The notes under the pieces are model-generated. The model saw only the letters and a list, made by a program, of their open reading frames with translations, was not told where the DNA came from and ran no database searches. Below are positions 26,737 through 36,100 of a stretch of DNA of 64,000 nucleotides, piece after piece (positions within the stretch are counted from its first letter, which is position 1; every line of letters begins with the position of its first letter). A program made the translations under genes and the position numbers. The DNA is from Streptomyces sp. S.PB5 (lineage in GTDB: Bacteria > Actinomycetota > Actinomycetes > Streptomycetales > Streptomycetaceae): the NCBI RefSeq assembly GCF_030403745.1, contig NZ_JAQMWP010000002.1, positions 434,001 through 498,000 on the forward strand, in the 5' to 3' direction.

Positions 26737-26827
26737 GCTGAACAGTGCAGCCCCCCCGCTTCGGTGCAGGTCACCCCTATTTTGAGACGGCCTTCACCCC
26801 GGCGTGAACGCCGGAGCACTGGTCAAG

Positions 26828-27422
26828 ATCAAAGGAGGAAGCCCTCGATCACGCCGCGCAGGGCGGCGGTCGGCCAGTCGCGGATCCTCACCTGCGGCAA
26901 CTTGCCTGACGGGGACAGGAGTTGGCGCAGGGTCTGGGCGGCGTAGAAGGTGCCGGTCGCGTCGGATCCGGAGAGGGCGAGGACCGTGCGGCCGTCCCGG
27001 CGGCCGGAGGCGAGGGCGTAACCGCCGGAGGGGAGTCCGGCCGGGGAGCGGGCGCCCAGCCGTTTCAGAGCGGCGGTGGTGCCGGGGCCGTCCAGGTAGA
27101 CGGTGAAGGCGGCGGAGGCGGGGGGCTTGTCGACCCTCACGATCCGGTCGGCGCCGGCCTCGCGGAGGGCCGTCTCGACGACCTCGCGGGCCGAGGCGTC
27201 CGTGTTCGGGCCCACGACCTCCACGACCCGGTCGGGGACCGTGAAGCGGCCGGGGCCGGTCTGTGTGCTCTGGGGTCGGGGCCAGACCTCGGGGGCGGGT
27301 TGCCGGGGCGCGGCCGACGCGGGGGACAGCGACGGGGTGGTGAGACCGGCGGCCGTGAGCAGCACCGCGGCCACCCTCGCCGATCTCCTGGAGAGTCTCG
27401 AACGCAAGGTGAATTCATCCAC
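26828..27422 (-). pseudogene. N-terminal remnant of a secreted GH84 beta-N-acetylglucosaminidase
   Basis: About 198 codons from GTG 27422. There is a signal peptide (VAAVLLTAAGLTTPSLSPASA), then the GH20b-like N-terminal domain typical of GH84 enzymes (RFTVPDRVVEVVGP, GTFYAAQTLRQLL). The catalytic domain is just opened at DWPTAALRGVIEGF, where relatives continue YG. The frame then ends in LL-stop at the IS605-like element. The whole catalytic domain (several hundred residues) is missing from the window, so the enzyme is dead. It would have removed beta-linked GlcNAc outside the cell, fitting the mannosidase and galactosidases nearby. Its promoter region keeps the 15-bp operator. Confidence 0.8.
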
Positions 27423-27441
27423 CGGCGGAGTCTATTGATGC

Positions 27442-27456
27442 TGATTGAATCATTCA
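27442..27456. promoter_or_regulatory. Operator-like palindrome between the GH84 and GH35 genes
   Basis: TGATTGAATCATTCA fits the consensus TGRTTSAATCAWYCA drawn from the sites at 3089, 8194 and 9328. It lies 20 bases upstream of the GH84 start and 125 bases before GH35, so it can serve either gene. Confidence 0.55.
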
Positions 27457-27502
27457 ATGGTGCGGCAGTCGGTGATCGGCGGTCGGCAATCTTGACGGTC
27501 CG

Positions 27503-27520
27503 AATGTTACCGGTAACATT
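27503..27520. promoter_or_regulatory. Perfect 18-bp palindrome, likely LacI-type operator
   Basis: AATGTTACCGGTAACATT is a perfect palindrome with central CG, the usual form of LacI/GalR operators. It lies 61 bases upstream of the first galactosidase start; a LacI regulator is encoded at the end of the same gene set. Confidence 0.65.
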
Positions 27521-27580
27521 TCCTAGCCGCCCCGCTACCGGTTCCCGCTGAACATGACCTGTATGGAAGGGAAGCTCCGC

Positions 27581-29344
27581 ATGCCCGCACTGACGACGAC
27601 GTCCGACGGTTTCCTGCTGCACGGCGAGCCGTTCCGCATCCTCTCCGGCGCCATGCACTACTTCCGGATCCACCCCGACCAGTGGGCCGACCGGCTGCGC
27701 AAGGCCCGGCTGATGGGCCTCAACACCGTCGAGACCTATGTGCCCTGGAACGTCCACCAGCCGGATTCCGAGGGCGAGTTGGACCTCGACGGCTTTCTCG
27801 ACCTGCCCCGCTATCTGAGCCTCGCCAAGGCGGAGGGACTGCAAGTCCTGCTCCGGCCCGGCCCGTTCATCTGCGCCGAGTGGGACGGCGGCGGGCTGCC
27901 GGGCTGGCTGACCTCGGACCCGGACATCCGGCTGCGTTCGTCCGACCCCCGCTTCACGGGCGCGATCGACCGCTACCTCGACCTGCTGCTGCCCCCGCTG
28001 CTGCCGCACATGGCCGAGGCCGGCGGTCCCGTCATCGGCGTCCAGGTGGAGAACGAGTACGGGGCCTACGGGGACGACACCGCGTACCTGAAACACCTCG
28101 AACAGGCCTTCAGGGAAAGGGGTGTCGGCGAGTTCCTCTTCACCTGCGACCAGGCCGACCCCGAGCACCTCGCCGCCGGCAGCCTCCCCGGCGTCCTGGC
28201 CGCGGGCACCTTCGGCGGCCGGGTCGAGTCCGCGCTCGCCCAGTACCGAGCGCACCGGCCCGGGGACCCGCTGCTGTGCGCCGAGTTCTGGATCGGCTGG
28301 TTCGACCACTGGGGCGGGCCGCACCACACCCGCGACGCCGCAGACGCCGCCGCCGACCTGGACCGGCTGCTGGCCGCGGGCGCCTCCGTCAACATCTACA
28401 TGTTCCACGGCGGCACCAACTTCGGCTTCACCAACGGCGCGAACCACAAGCACGCCTACGAACCCACCATCACCTCCTACGACTACGACGCCCCGCTCAC
28501 CGAGTCCGGCGACCCCGGCCCCAAGTACCACGCCTTCCGCGAGGTCATCGCCCGGCACGCGACCGTCCCCGACGAGCCGGTGCCCGCCCCCGGACCCAAA
28601 CTCCCGCCCACCACCGTCGAGTTGACCGAGCGCGCCCCGCTGCTGCCGAACGCGGGCGCCCTCGCCGCACCCCTGCGCACCGAGGACCCGGCGATGATGG
28701 ACGAGCTGGGCCTGAGCTCCGGATACGCGCTCTACCGGACCACCGTCCCCACGGCCGGCCACGGCCTGCTGCACTTCGCGGGCGGCGTCGGGGACCGCGC
28801 CCAGGTCTTCCTGGACGGCGCCCCCGTCGGCGTACTGGAACGCCGGCACCACGACGAGACCCTGCCCGTCGTCGTGCCCCGCCCCGGCGCCACGCTGGAG
28901 GTGCTCGTGGAGAACATGGGCGGCGTCAACTACGGCCCGCGCATCGGCGCCCCCAAGGGCCTGCTCGGCCAGGTCTCCTTCAACGGCGCCGTCCTGCGAG
29001 CCTGGGACAACCACCCGCTGCCCCTGACCGGCCTCGCGGCCGTGCCCTTCGTCCCGTCGGAGGCCGGCACGGACTCCGTACCCGCCTTCCACCGGGGCAC
29101 CTTCGAGGTGGCGGAACCGGCCGACGCCTTCCTCGCCCTGCCCGGCTGGACCAAGGGCCAGGCCTGGGTCAACGGCTTCCACCTCGGCCGCTACTGGAAC
29201 CGCGGCCCCCAGCACACCCTGTACGTCCCGGCCCCGGTCCTGCGCCCCGGCACGAACGAACTCGTGCTGTTCGAACTCCACGCCACCCACGGCACCACCG
29301 CCCGGCTCACCGACACCCCAGACCTCGGGCCGGAGAACTTCTGA
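27581..29344 (+). CDS. GH35 beta-galactosidase
   Basis: A 587-residue family 35 glycosidase, expected to release terminal beta-galactose. ATG 27581 is preceded by GGAAGGGAAG; the two earlier in-frame ATGs (27554, 27563) have no ribosome-binding site. The family opening ILSGAMHYFRIHPDQW is at about residue 20. GPVIGVQVENEYGAYG (about 150-165) holds the catalytic acid Glu, and LLCAEFWIGWFDHWGG (about 230-245) the nucleophile Glu. C-terminal jelly-roll domains follow (QVFLDGAPVGVLERR; WVNGFHLGRYWNRGPQ). There is no signal peptide, so it acts inside the cell on imported sugar. Its stop overlaps the next start (TGATG), and both the LacI-type palindrome and the shared operator lie upstream. Confidence 0.93.
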   Translation: MPALTTTSDGFLLHGEPFRILSGAMHYFRIHPDQWADRLRKARLMGLNTVETYVPWNVHQPDSEGELDLDGFLDLPRYLSLAKAEGLQVLLRPGPFICAEWDGGGLPGWLTSDPDIRLRSSDPRFTGAIDRYLDLLLPPLLPHMAEAGGPVIGVQVENEYGAYGDDTAYLKHLEQAFRERGVGEFLFTCDQADPEHLAAGSLPGVLAAGTFGGRVESALAQYRAHRPGDPLLCAEFWIGWFDHWGGPHHTRDAADAAADLDRLLAAGASVNIYMFHGGTNFGFTNGANHKHAYEPTITSYDYDAPLTESGDPGPKYHAFREVIARHATVPDEPVPAPGPKLPPTTVELTERAPLLPNAGALAAPLRTEDPAMMDELGLSSGYALYRTTVPTAGHGLLHFAGGVGDRAQVFLDGAPVGVLERRHHDETLPVVVPRPGATLEVLVENMGGVNYGPRIGAPKGLLGQVSFNGAVLRAWDNHPLPLTGLAAVPFVPSEAGTDSVPAFHRGTFEVAEPADAFLALPGWTKGQAWVNGFHLGRYWNRGPQHTLYVPAPVLRPGTNELVLFELHATHGTTARLTDTPDLGPENF

Positions 29345-31659
29345 TGCGGCACCACCTGCGCGTACCCGGGCCCGCCGGGCCCCCGCGCACCGGCCACCTC
29401 CCCTTCGCCGACGCCCCGGGTGTGCCCGACCGGATCGAGGTCACCAGCCGGTACCTCACCCGCGGCGGCCGCCCCTGGTTCCCGGTCTCCGGCGAGTTCC
29501 ACTACAGCCGCTACCCGGCGGCGGAGTGGGAGGAGGAGCTGCTGAAGATGAAGGCGGGCGGGGTGACCGTCGTCGCCAGTTACCTCATCTGGATCCACCA
29601 CGAGGAGACCGAGGGCCGCCTCCGCTTCGACGGTGATCTCGACCTGCGGCGCTTCGCCGAACTCTGCGCCCGCCACGGCCTGGACTTCATCCCCCGCATC
29701 GGCCCCTGGGTGCACGCAGAGGTCCGCAACGGCGGTCTGCCGGACTGGGTGCTGGGCCGCGACTGCGTCCCGCGCACCGACGATCCCGCCTATCTGGAGG
29801 CGGTCGGGGTCTGGTTCGCGGCCGTCGCCGAGCAACTGCGGGGGCTCGACCGGGCGAACGGCGGTCCGATCATCGGGATCCAGATCGAGAACGAGCTCTA
29901 CGACCGGCCGGGCCATCTGCTGACCCTGAAGCGCATGGCCCAGGAGGCGGGGCTGAGCGCGCCCCTGTGGACGTCGACCGCCTGGGGCGGTGTCCGGCTC
30001 CCGCCCGATGAACTGCTTCCGCTGTACGGCGGTTACACCGAGACCTTCTGGACCGAGGCCGACGGCGGCTGGCCCGACACCTGCCGCAAGCACTTCTTCT
30101 TCACCCACCAGCGGGACGACGAGGGCATCGGCTCCGACCTGCGTCCGGTGGCCTCCGTCCGGGGCAGCGCGCCGGACGCCCTCGCCGACCGATTCCCCTG
30201 GGCCACCTGTGAGTTGGGCGGCGGGATGGCGGTCTCCTATCACCGGCGGCCACGGGTCGACGCGGCCGACATCGCCGCGCTCGGGCTCACCAAGATCGGA
30301 TGCGGGTCGGTGTGGCAGGGGTACTACATGTTCCACGGCGGGACGAATCCGCCGGGGGAGGTGACCTCCCTCCAGGAGTCCCACGAGACGGGGTACCCGA
30401 ACGACCTGCCCGTGCTGACGTACGACTTCCAGGCACCGCTCGGCGAGTACGGGCAGTACCGGGCGACCTATGACGAACTCAGGCTCCAGCACCTGCTGTT
30501 GGCCGACTTCGGGCATCTGATCGCGCCGATGGAGTCGGTGCTGCCCTCGCCGGGGCCGCGGGGGCAGGACGACCGGGAGACCCTGCGCTGGGCCGTGCGC
30601 GGCGACGGTCGCTCGGGGTTCCTGTTCGTCAACAACCATCAGCCGCACGAGCCGTTGCCGGAACATCCGGGCACCGCTTTCACCGTGGAGTTCCCCGAGG
30701 GCGGTCCGCTGAGCCTGCCGAGTGTTCCGGTGACCGTGCCGTCGGGGGCGGTCTTCTGCTGGCCGCTGCGGCTGGACGTCGGCGGGGTGCGGGTGGAGTG
30801 GGCGACCGCTCAGCCCGTGTGCGCGGTGGACGACATCGGCGGAACGGTCCTGGTGCTGGCGGCGGTTGAGGGAATCGCGCCCGAACTCGCCCTGGACGAG
30901 GACACGGTGGTCTCGTTGGGCATCCCGTCCGGGGAGGTCTCGTACGGCGACGGCCGGGTCCTGGTCACCGGGCTGCGGCCCGGTCCCGGGGCGCTGGTCG
31001 AGGTGGAGACCGTGGACGGCGGCCGGGTCGGGTTCCTGGTGCTCGACGCGGCCACGGCACGTACCGTCTACCGCGGCGAGGTGTGGGGTGCGGAGCGGCT
31101 GGTGCTGGCCGACTGCGGGGTGGTGTTCGACCGGGGCGGGATACGGCTGCACAGTTCCGTCGAGCGGCCGTCGTTCTCCGTGTTCCCGGCGCCGGACGAG
31201 GACGGGGGGTTCGGCACGTACACCTTGCCGTCCGAGAGGCTCTTCGCCGGCGAGGCCACGGTGACGCTCGTACGGGCCGCCGGGGCCGCGCCCGAGCCGG
31301 TGCGGGGGGTGCAGGGGCGGGTGAGTGCGCCTGCCGACAAGTACTTCGACGCGGTTGCGGCGGAGTACCGGATCGATCTGCCCGAGGGTGTGCCGCCGGG
31401 GACGTTGTTGCGGGTGCACTGGAGCGGGGATGTGGGGCGGGCCTATGCGGGGGACGTCCTTGTCGCCGATCAGTTCTACTCGGGGCGGGTCTGGGACATC
31501 GGGCTGGACCGGGTTCCGGAGGGGGTGTTGCGGGTGCGGGTGCTTCCCGGGTTCGAGGGGGCCGATGTGTATGTGCCGCCGGGGGCTCGGGAGGGTTGGG
31601 GGGAGGCGTGTATCGAGCGGGTGGAGCTGGTGACCGTTCGCCGTAGGGCTGTGGGGTGA
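29344..31659 (+). CDS. Second GH35-type beta-galactosidase
   Basis: A 771-residue protein, translationally coupled to the preceding GH35 gene. The barrel opens with LTRGGRPWFPVSGEFHYSRY (about residue 40). GGPIIGIQIENELYD (about 175-190) carries the predicted acid Glu, and WATCELGGGMAVSYHRRP (about 285) the likely nucleophile Glu. The long C-terminal beta region (about 430-771) is less conserved. It lacks a signal peptide. Divergence from the first enzyme suggests a different linkage or substrate rather than simple duplication. Probably regulated together with the first galactosidase by the LacI protein downstream. Confidence 0.9.
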   Translation: MRHHLRVPGPAGPPRTGHLPFADAPGVPDRIEVTSRYLTRGGRPWFPVSGEFHYSRYPAAEWEEELLKMKAGGVTVVASYLIWIHHEETEGRLRFDGDLDLRRFAELCARHGLDFIPRIGPWVHAEVRNGGLPDWVLGRDCVPRTDDPAYLEAVGVWFAAVAEQLRGLDRANGGPIIGIQIENELYDRPGHLLTLKRMAQEAGLSAPLWTSTAWGGVRLPPDELLPLYGGYTETFWTEADGGWPDTCRKHFFFTHQRDDEGIGSDLRPVASVRGSAPDALADRFPWATCELGGGMAVSYHRRPRVDAADIAALGLTKIGCGSVWQGYYMFHGGTNPPGEVTSLQESHETGYPNDLPVLTYDFQAPLGEYGQYRATYDELRLQHLLLADFGHLIAPMESVLPSPGPRGQDDRETLRWAVRGDGRSGFLFVNNHQPHEPLPEHPGTAFTVEFPEGGPLSLPSVPVTVPSGAVFCWPLRLDVGGVRVEWATAQPVCAVDDIGGTVLVLAAVEGIAPELALDEDTVVSLGIPSGEVSYGDGRVLVTGLRPGPGALVEVETVDGGRVGFLVLDAATARTVYRGEVWGAERLVLADCGVVFDRGGIRLHSSVERPSFSVFPAPDEDGGFGTYTLPSERLFAGEATVTLVRAAGAAPEPVRGVQGRVSAPADKYFDAVAAEYRIDLPEGVPPGTLLRVHWSGDVGRAYAGDVLVADQFYSGRVWDIGLDRVPEGVLRVRVLPGFEGADVYVPPGAREGWGEACIERVELVTVRRRAVG

Positions 31660-31836
31660 GTTGTCGGGTGCGGGTGCGGATGCGTGGGGGCTGTCGCGCC
31701 CGCTCGGCGCAGCCGCTCCCGATACAGCCCCGCGCCCCTGAACGGGTGCTCCAGCCGGCCTGCGACCTATGCTGGGGCCGATTCGCCCCCGACATCACTC
31801 CGAATCGCTCCGAATCACTTCGAGGAAGCACCGCCG

Positions 31837-32916
31837 ATGAACTCCCGCGCCGCCGGCGACCCCGCCCCCAAAGGGCGCAGTCGACGCAACTTCGCGGGCT
31901 CGCGGCCCGTCATGGACGACGTCGCCCGGCTCGCCGGGGTGTCCAAGCAGACCGTGTCCCGGGTGCTCAACGACCATCCGGCCGTCCGTCCCGAGACCCG
32001 TGAGGCCGTGCAGGCAGCCATGCGGAGTCTCGGGTACCGGCCCAGTCGCAGTGCCCGGTCGCTCGCCAGCGGGCGGACCCGGATGCTCGGGGTCATCTCC
32101 TTCGACGCCGCCCGGTACGGGCCCGCGAACATCCTGACGGCCATCAACACCGCCGCCCAGAAGGCCGGTTACCTGCTCAGTTCCATCGCCCTCGACGACA
32201 CCGCCGACCACGACACCGTCGCCGAGGCGGTGGACCGGCTGTCCGCCGAGGGGGCCGACGGGGTCATCGCCATCGCGCCGCAGCACCGGGTGGGACGGGC
32301 CCTCGCCGACACCCGGCTCGACACGCCCCTCGTAGTCCTGGAGAACGAGGTCCGCGGCGGCACGCCGCTCGCCACCGCCGACTCCCGGGCCGGGTCCCGC
32401 AAAGCCGTCGAGCATCTGCTGCGGCTCGGCCACGCCACCGTGTGGCACATCGCCGGGCCCTCCGGCTGGACCTCCGCCGACCAGCGTCTGGAGAGCTGGC
32501 AGGAGACCCTGAAGGCGGCGGGCGCCGAGCTTCCCGAGCCGCTCGTCGGGGACTGGAGCGCCGACTCCGGGTACGAACTCGGCCGGCGGCTGGCCCGGCG
32601 CACCGATGTCACCGCGGTCTTCGCCTCCAACGACCAGATGGCCCTCGGTCTGCTGCACGCCCTCCACGAGGCGGGCCGCAGCGTACCCGGTGATGTCGCC
32701 GTCGTCGGCTACGACGACATTCCCGAGGCCGCCCATTTCCTGCCGCCGCTCACCACCGTGCGCACCGACTTCGCCGAGATCGGCGTCCGGTCCCTGCGGC
32801 TGCTGCTGGACCGCATCGACGGGCGGACCGGGGAGCGGGCCGAGCCGGTGATCCCCGTCGAGCTCATCGTCCGCCGCAGCTGCGGCGCGCCCGCAGCGTC
32901 GGTGTCCCAGGTGTGA
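31837..32916 (+). CDS. LacI family transcriptional regulator
   Basis: A 359-residue repressor from ATG 31837 with GAGGAAG nine bases upstream. The N-terminal LacI helix-turn-helix is at about residues 25-45 (VARLAGVSKQTVSRVLN), followed by the hinge (SARSLASGRTRMLGVISF). The periplasmic-binding-like sensor domain is complete (FASNDQMALGLLHAL; PGDVAVVGYDDIPEA). The family binds a sugar and releases a palindromic operator. The perfect 18-bp palindrome before the galactosidase pair is its most likely site. No similar palindrome precedes the regulator itself, so autoregulation is not evident. Confidence 0.92.
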   Translation: MNSRAAGDPAPKGRSRRNFAGSRPVMDDVARLAGVSKQTVSRVLNDHPAVRPETREAVQAAMRSLGYRPSRSARSLASGRTRMLGVISFDAARYGPANILTAINTAAQKAGYLLSSIALDDTADHDTVAEAVDRLSAEGADGVIAIAPQHRVGRALADTRLDTPLVVLENEVRGGTPLATADSRAGSRKAVEHLLRLGHATVWHIAGPSGWTSADQRLESWQETLKAAGAELPEPLVGDWSADSGYELGRRLARRTDVTAVFASNDQMALGLLHALHEAGRSVPGDVAVVGYDDIPEAAHFLPPLTTVRTDFAEIGVRSLRLLLDRIDGRTGERAEPVIPVELIVRRSCGAPAASVSQV

Positions 32917-33014
32917 CCACCCGATCGAGGTCCGGGATCCGGTCCCGTTCGAACACGGGTTGGAGGGGTCGAACATCGGGGTGAAAGGTATCTCTTGGAC
33001 AGTTCAGGAGTTTG

Positions 33015-33032
33015 TTGTGATCGGTATCACAA
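33015..33032. promoter_or_regulatory. 18-bp inverted repeat in the promoter region of the SpoIIE-type gene
   Basis: TTGTGATCGGTATCACAA: 7-bp arms around CGGT. It is followed closely by GGGTCTAGGGT, a plausible -10 region, so a bound factor would overlap the promoter of the gene starting near 33112. The regulator is not known. Confidence 0.5.
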
Positions 33033-33111
33033 AGGGTCTAGGGTGAAAAACGACTGGGGGGTCCGCCGGGGGGCGCGCTGAACGGCGGCGCGCCACGGGG
33101 CCCGCCTCCGG

Positions 33112-36100
33112 GTGAGGGAAGTGATCCTGTTGTCCGTCGCCTGGGACGACATCGGCGGACTCGTCGATGCCCACGAACGTTTCCTGGCCGGCGCGCGGGT
33201 CGACGCCGACGTCCGCGGCTCCGTGCTGGACTCCTGGAAGCGGTGCAGGTCCGCAGGGCTGGAACCGGACCGGCTGCGCGTCCCCTACGCACCCGGCCTC
33301 ACCCTGGACGGCCCGTTCCTGCTCGCCGCCGAGCCGGTCCTGAAGAACCTCGCCTCCTCGCTCTCCGAGGCCGGCATGACCATCGCGCTCTGCGACGGAC
33401 AAGGGCGCATCGTCCAGCGGATCGGCGGCGGACGCCGGCTCAGCGACCGGCTCGACGACGTGAACTTCGCCCCCGGGTTCGACGCCTCCGAGCGGATCGT
33501 GGGGACGAACGGCGTCGGCACCGCGCTCGTCGAACGCAGCCCCGTCTATGTCGTGGGGCGTGAGCACTTCGCCGACTGTCTGCAGCCCTTCGCCTGCGCC
33601 GGCGCACCGGTGCGTAATCCGCTCAGCGGGCGCATCGAGGCCGTCCTGGACCTGACCTGTCTACGGGACGACGGCGACCCCGCCATGCTGCGGCTGGTCC
33701 GCGAGGCCGCCCACGCCATCGAAGCCCGGATGCTCGAGCAGTCCGCGGCACGGGAGCGGGCCCTGCTCGCCGCGTACCGGCGGGCCACGGCCCGGGCTGC
33801 GACCGACCGGCGGCAGCCCGACCGAGCCGGCGGAGCCGGTGACGAACTGGGCCGGGTCGACCTGGCCGTGCTGCGGGAGAAGGCCGAGGAACTCCTCGCC
33901 TCCCCGCACCGCACCCTCGACGAGGTGCCCCTCTCCGGCGGCCGCACCGCCACCCTGTTGCGCCGTCACATCCGGGGCGCCGCCGGGGAGACGGGCGTGG
34001 TCGTCGAGGCCCGCATCCTCGGCGGCCCGCATGTACGCCGGGTCTGCCTCACCGCACCCACCGCCCCGGTCACCCCCACCCTGGCCCTCCCGCACTCGCC
34101 GGTACCGTCCGCGCCGGCGCCGGCCCCCTCCCCGGCACCGGCACGGACCGTGGTCCCCTCCGCCGGGCTGCGGATCGTCGTACCGCCGCCGCCCGAGGTG
34201 GAGAGGCAGGGCCTGAGCGAGAGTGGGGCGACCCTTCCGGGCGGGGCCGCGGCTGTGACGACGGAGTCCGGGACGGCTGTCGAGCCCGGGGCGGCTGTCG
34301 GGGCCGAAGCGGCTGTGGGGTTGGAGGGCAAGTCCTCCGCCGGCGCCGCATCGGCCGTAGGGGGCGCGACCCGGATGCCCGGCCCGAGCGGGACGGGTGC
34401 GGACGTCGAGGCCGGCCTGCCCGGCGGGATCGAGACCGCCGCCGGTCCCGGGACCGGAGTGTCCGCCGCTTCCGCGGCCGGGGCGTCCGTCGCTTCCGGA
34501 ACCGTCGTGTCTGCCGCTGCCGGGACCGTCGTGGCCGCCGATGGCGGGCTCGGTGGAGAAGCCCCGCCGTCCGCCGCCCCCCAGCCCGGTACGGACGGCC
34601 CCGCCGCCGACGTCCGGCTCCTCCTCCTCGGCGAGCCCGGTGTCGGACGGCTCGCCGTGCTCGCCCGGCGCCGGCTGGAGCTGCTGCGCGACGCGGGCGC
34701 ACGGATCGGCACCACCCTGGACGTCACCCGCACCGCGGAGGAACTCGCCGAGGTGACCGTGGAGCGGTTCGCCGACTTCGTCGCCGTCGATCTGCCGGAC
34801 GCGGTGCTGCACGGCGAGGAGCCGGGGCCGCTCGGGGCGGACACCACGCTGCGGCGGGTCGCGTTGGGCGCCGTGCACGAGGAATCGCAGCTGAACGGGG
34901 TCGGGGACCCGGTGCGGTACACCCCGGCCACACCGCAGGCCCACAGTCTGGAGACCCGGCAGTCGGTGCTCGAACCCGTGCCGGCAGCGGCCGGTGAACG
35001 GCTTGCGCAGGATCCGGCGCGCGGAGAACGGGTGCTCCTGGCCGGGATCCACTCGCTGATCACCGTGCCGCTGCGGGCCCGGGGCGCGACCCTCGGCGTG
35101 GTCAGCTTCTACCGGTCCCAGAAGCCCGCCCCCTTCGAGGACGACGACCTCGCCCTCGCCCAGGAACTCGCCGGCCGCGCGGCCATCTGCATCGACAACG
35201 CCCGCCGCTACACCCGCGAGCACAACACCGCGCTCGCCCTGCAGCGCAGCCTGCTGCCCCGGGGCCGCTCCGAGCAGAGCGCCGTCGAGGTCGCCTACCG
35301 CTATCTGCCGGCGCAGGCCGGGGTCGGCGGCGACTGGTTCGACGTCATCCCGCTGTCCGGCGCGCGAGTCGCGCTCGTCGTCGGTGACGTCGTCGGACAC
35401 GGACTGCACGCCGCCGCCACGATGGGGCGGCTGCGCACCGCCGTCCACAACTTCTGCTCCCTCGACCTGCCGCCCGACGACCTCCTCACCCACCTCGACG
35501 ACCTGGTCGGCCGCCTTGACCGCGGCGAGGGCTGGGCTGCGGAGAGCAGCCCCGACTCCGGGATCGTCGGAGCGACCTGTCTGTACGCCGTCTACGACCC
35601 GGTGTCCCGGCGCTGCACCCTCACCCGCGCCGGGCACCCGCTGCCCGCGGTCGTCGACCCCGACGGCACCGTGACCTTCGTCGAGCTGCCGTCGGCGCCG
35701 CCGCTCGGGCTCGGAGGGATGCCCTTCGAGACCGTCGAGCTGGAACTCGCCGAGGGCAGCCAACTCGTGCTGTACACCGACGGGTTGATCGAGGACCGGC
35801 ACCGGGACATCGACACCGGGCTCGACCGGCTGCGCACCGTCCTCGCCCAGGCCGGCCGACCGCCCGAGGAGACCTGCGAGGCCGTACTCGACGCACTGCT
35901 CCCGGCCCGGCCCCACGACGACGTGGCCCTGCTCGTGGCCCGTACCCACGCCCTGGACTCCGAACGCGTCGCCACCTGGGACCTGCCCAGCGACCCCGCG
36001 GTCGTCTCCCGCTCCCGTGCCGCCGTCGCCGGACAGCTCGCCGCCTGGGGCCTGGAGGAACTGTCCTTCACCGCCGAACTCGTCGCCAGCGAACTCGTCA

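Larger units (their letters stand above)
24889..26827. mobile_element. IS605-like element with divergent tnpA and tnpB
   Basis: About 1.94 kb without terminal inverted repeats. Read on the minus strand, the left end follows the pentamer TTGAT (26828-26832), and the right end finishes in TCAA (24889-24892), as known for IS608/ISDra2-type single-strand elements. Near the left end is a hairpin CCGGCG-TTCA-CGCCGG (about 26797-26812), suited to recognition by a Y1 transposase. Exact ends are inferred from these signals. Confidence 0.75.

Noticed and set aside
27682..29343. Long Arg/Pro-rich extension upstream of the second galactosidase in the same frame
   Set aside because: It is the wrong-frame reading of the first GH35 gene; the real start is ATG 29344.
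34190..34600. Ala/Gly/Val-rich low-complexity stretch in the SpoIIE-type gene as a frameshifted region
   Set aside because: The frame stays open on both sides and such linkers are common in these proteins.
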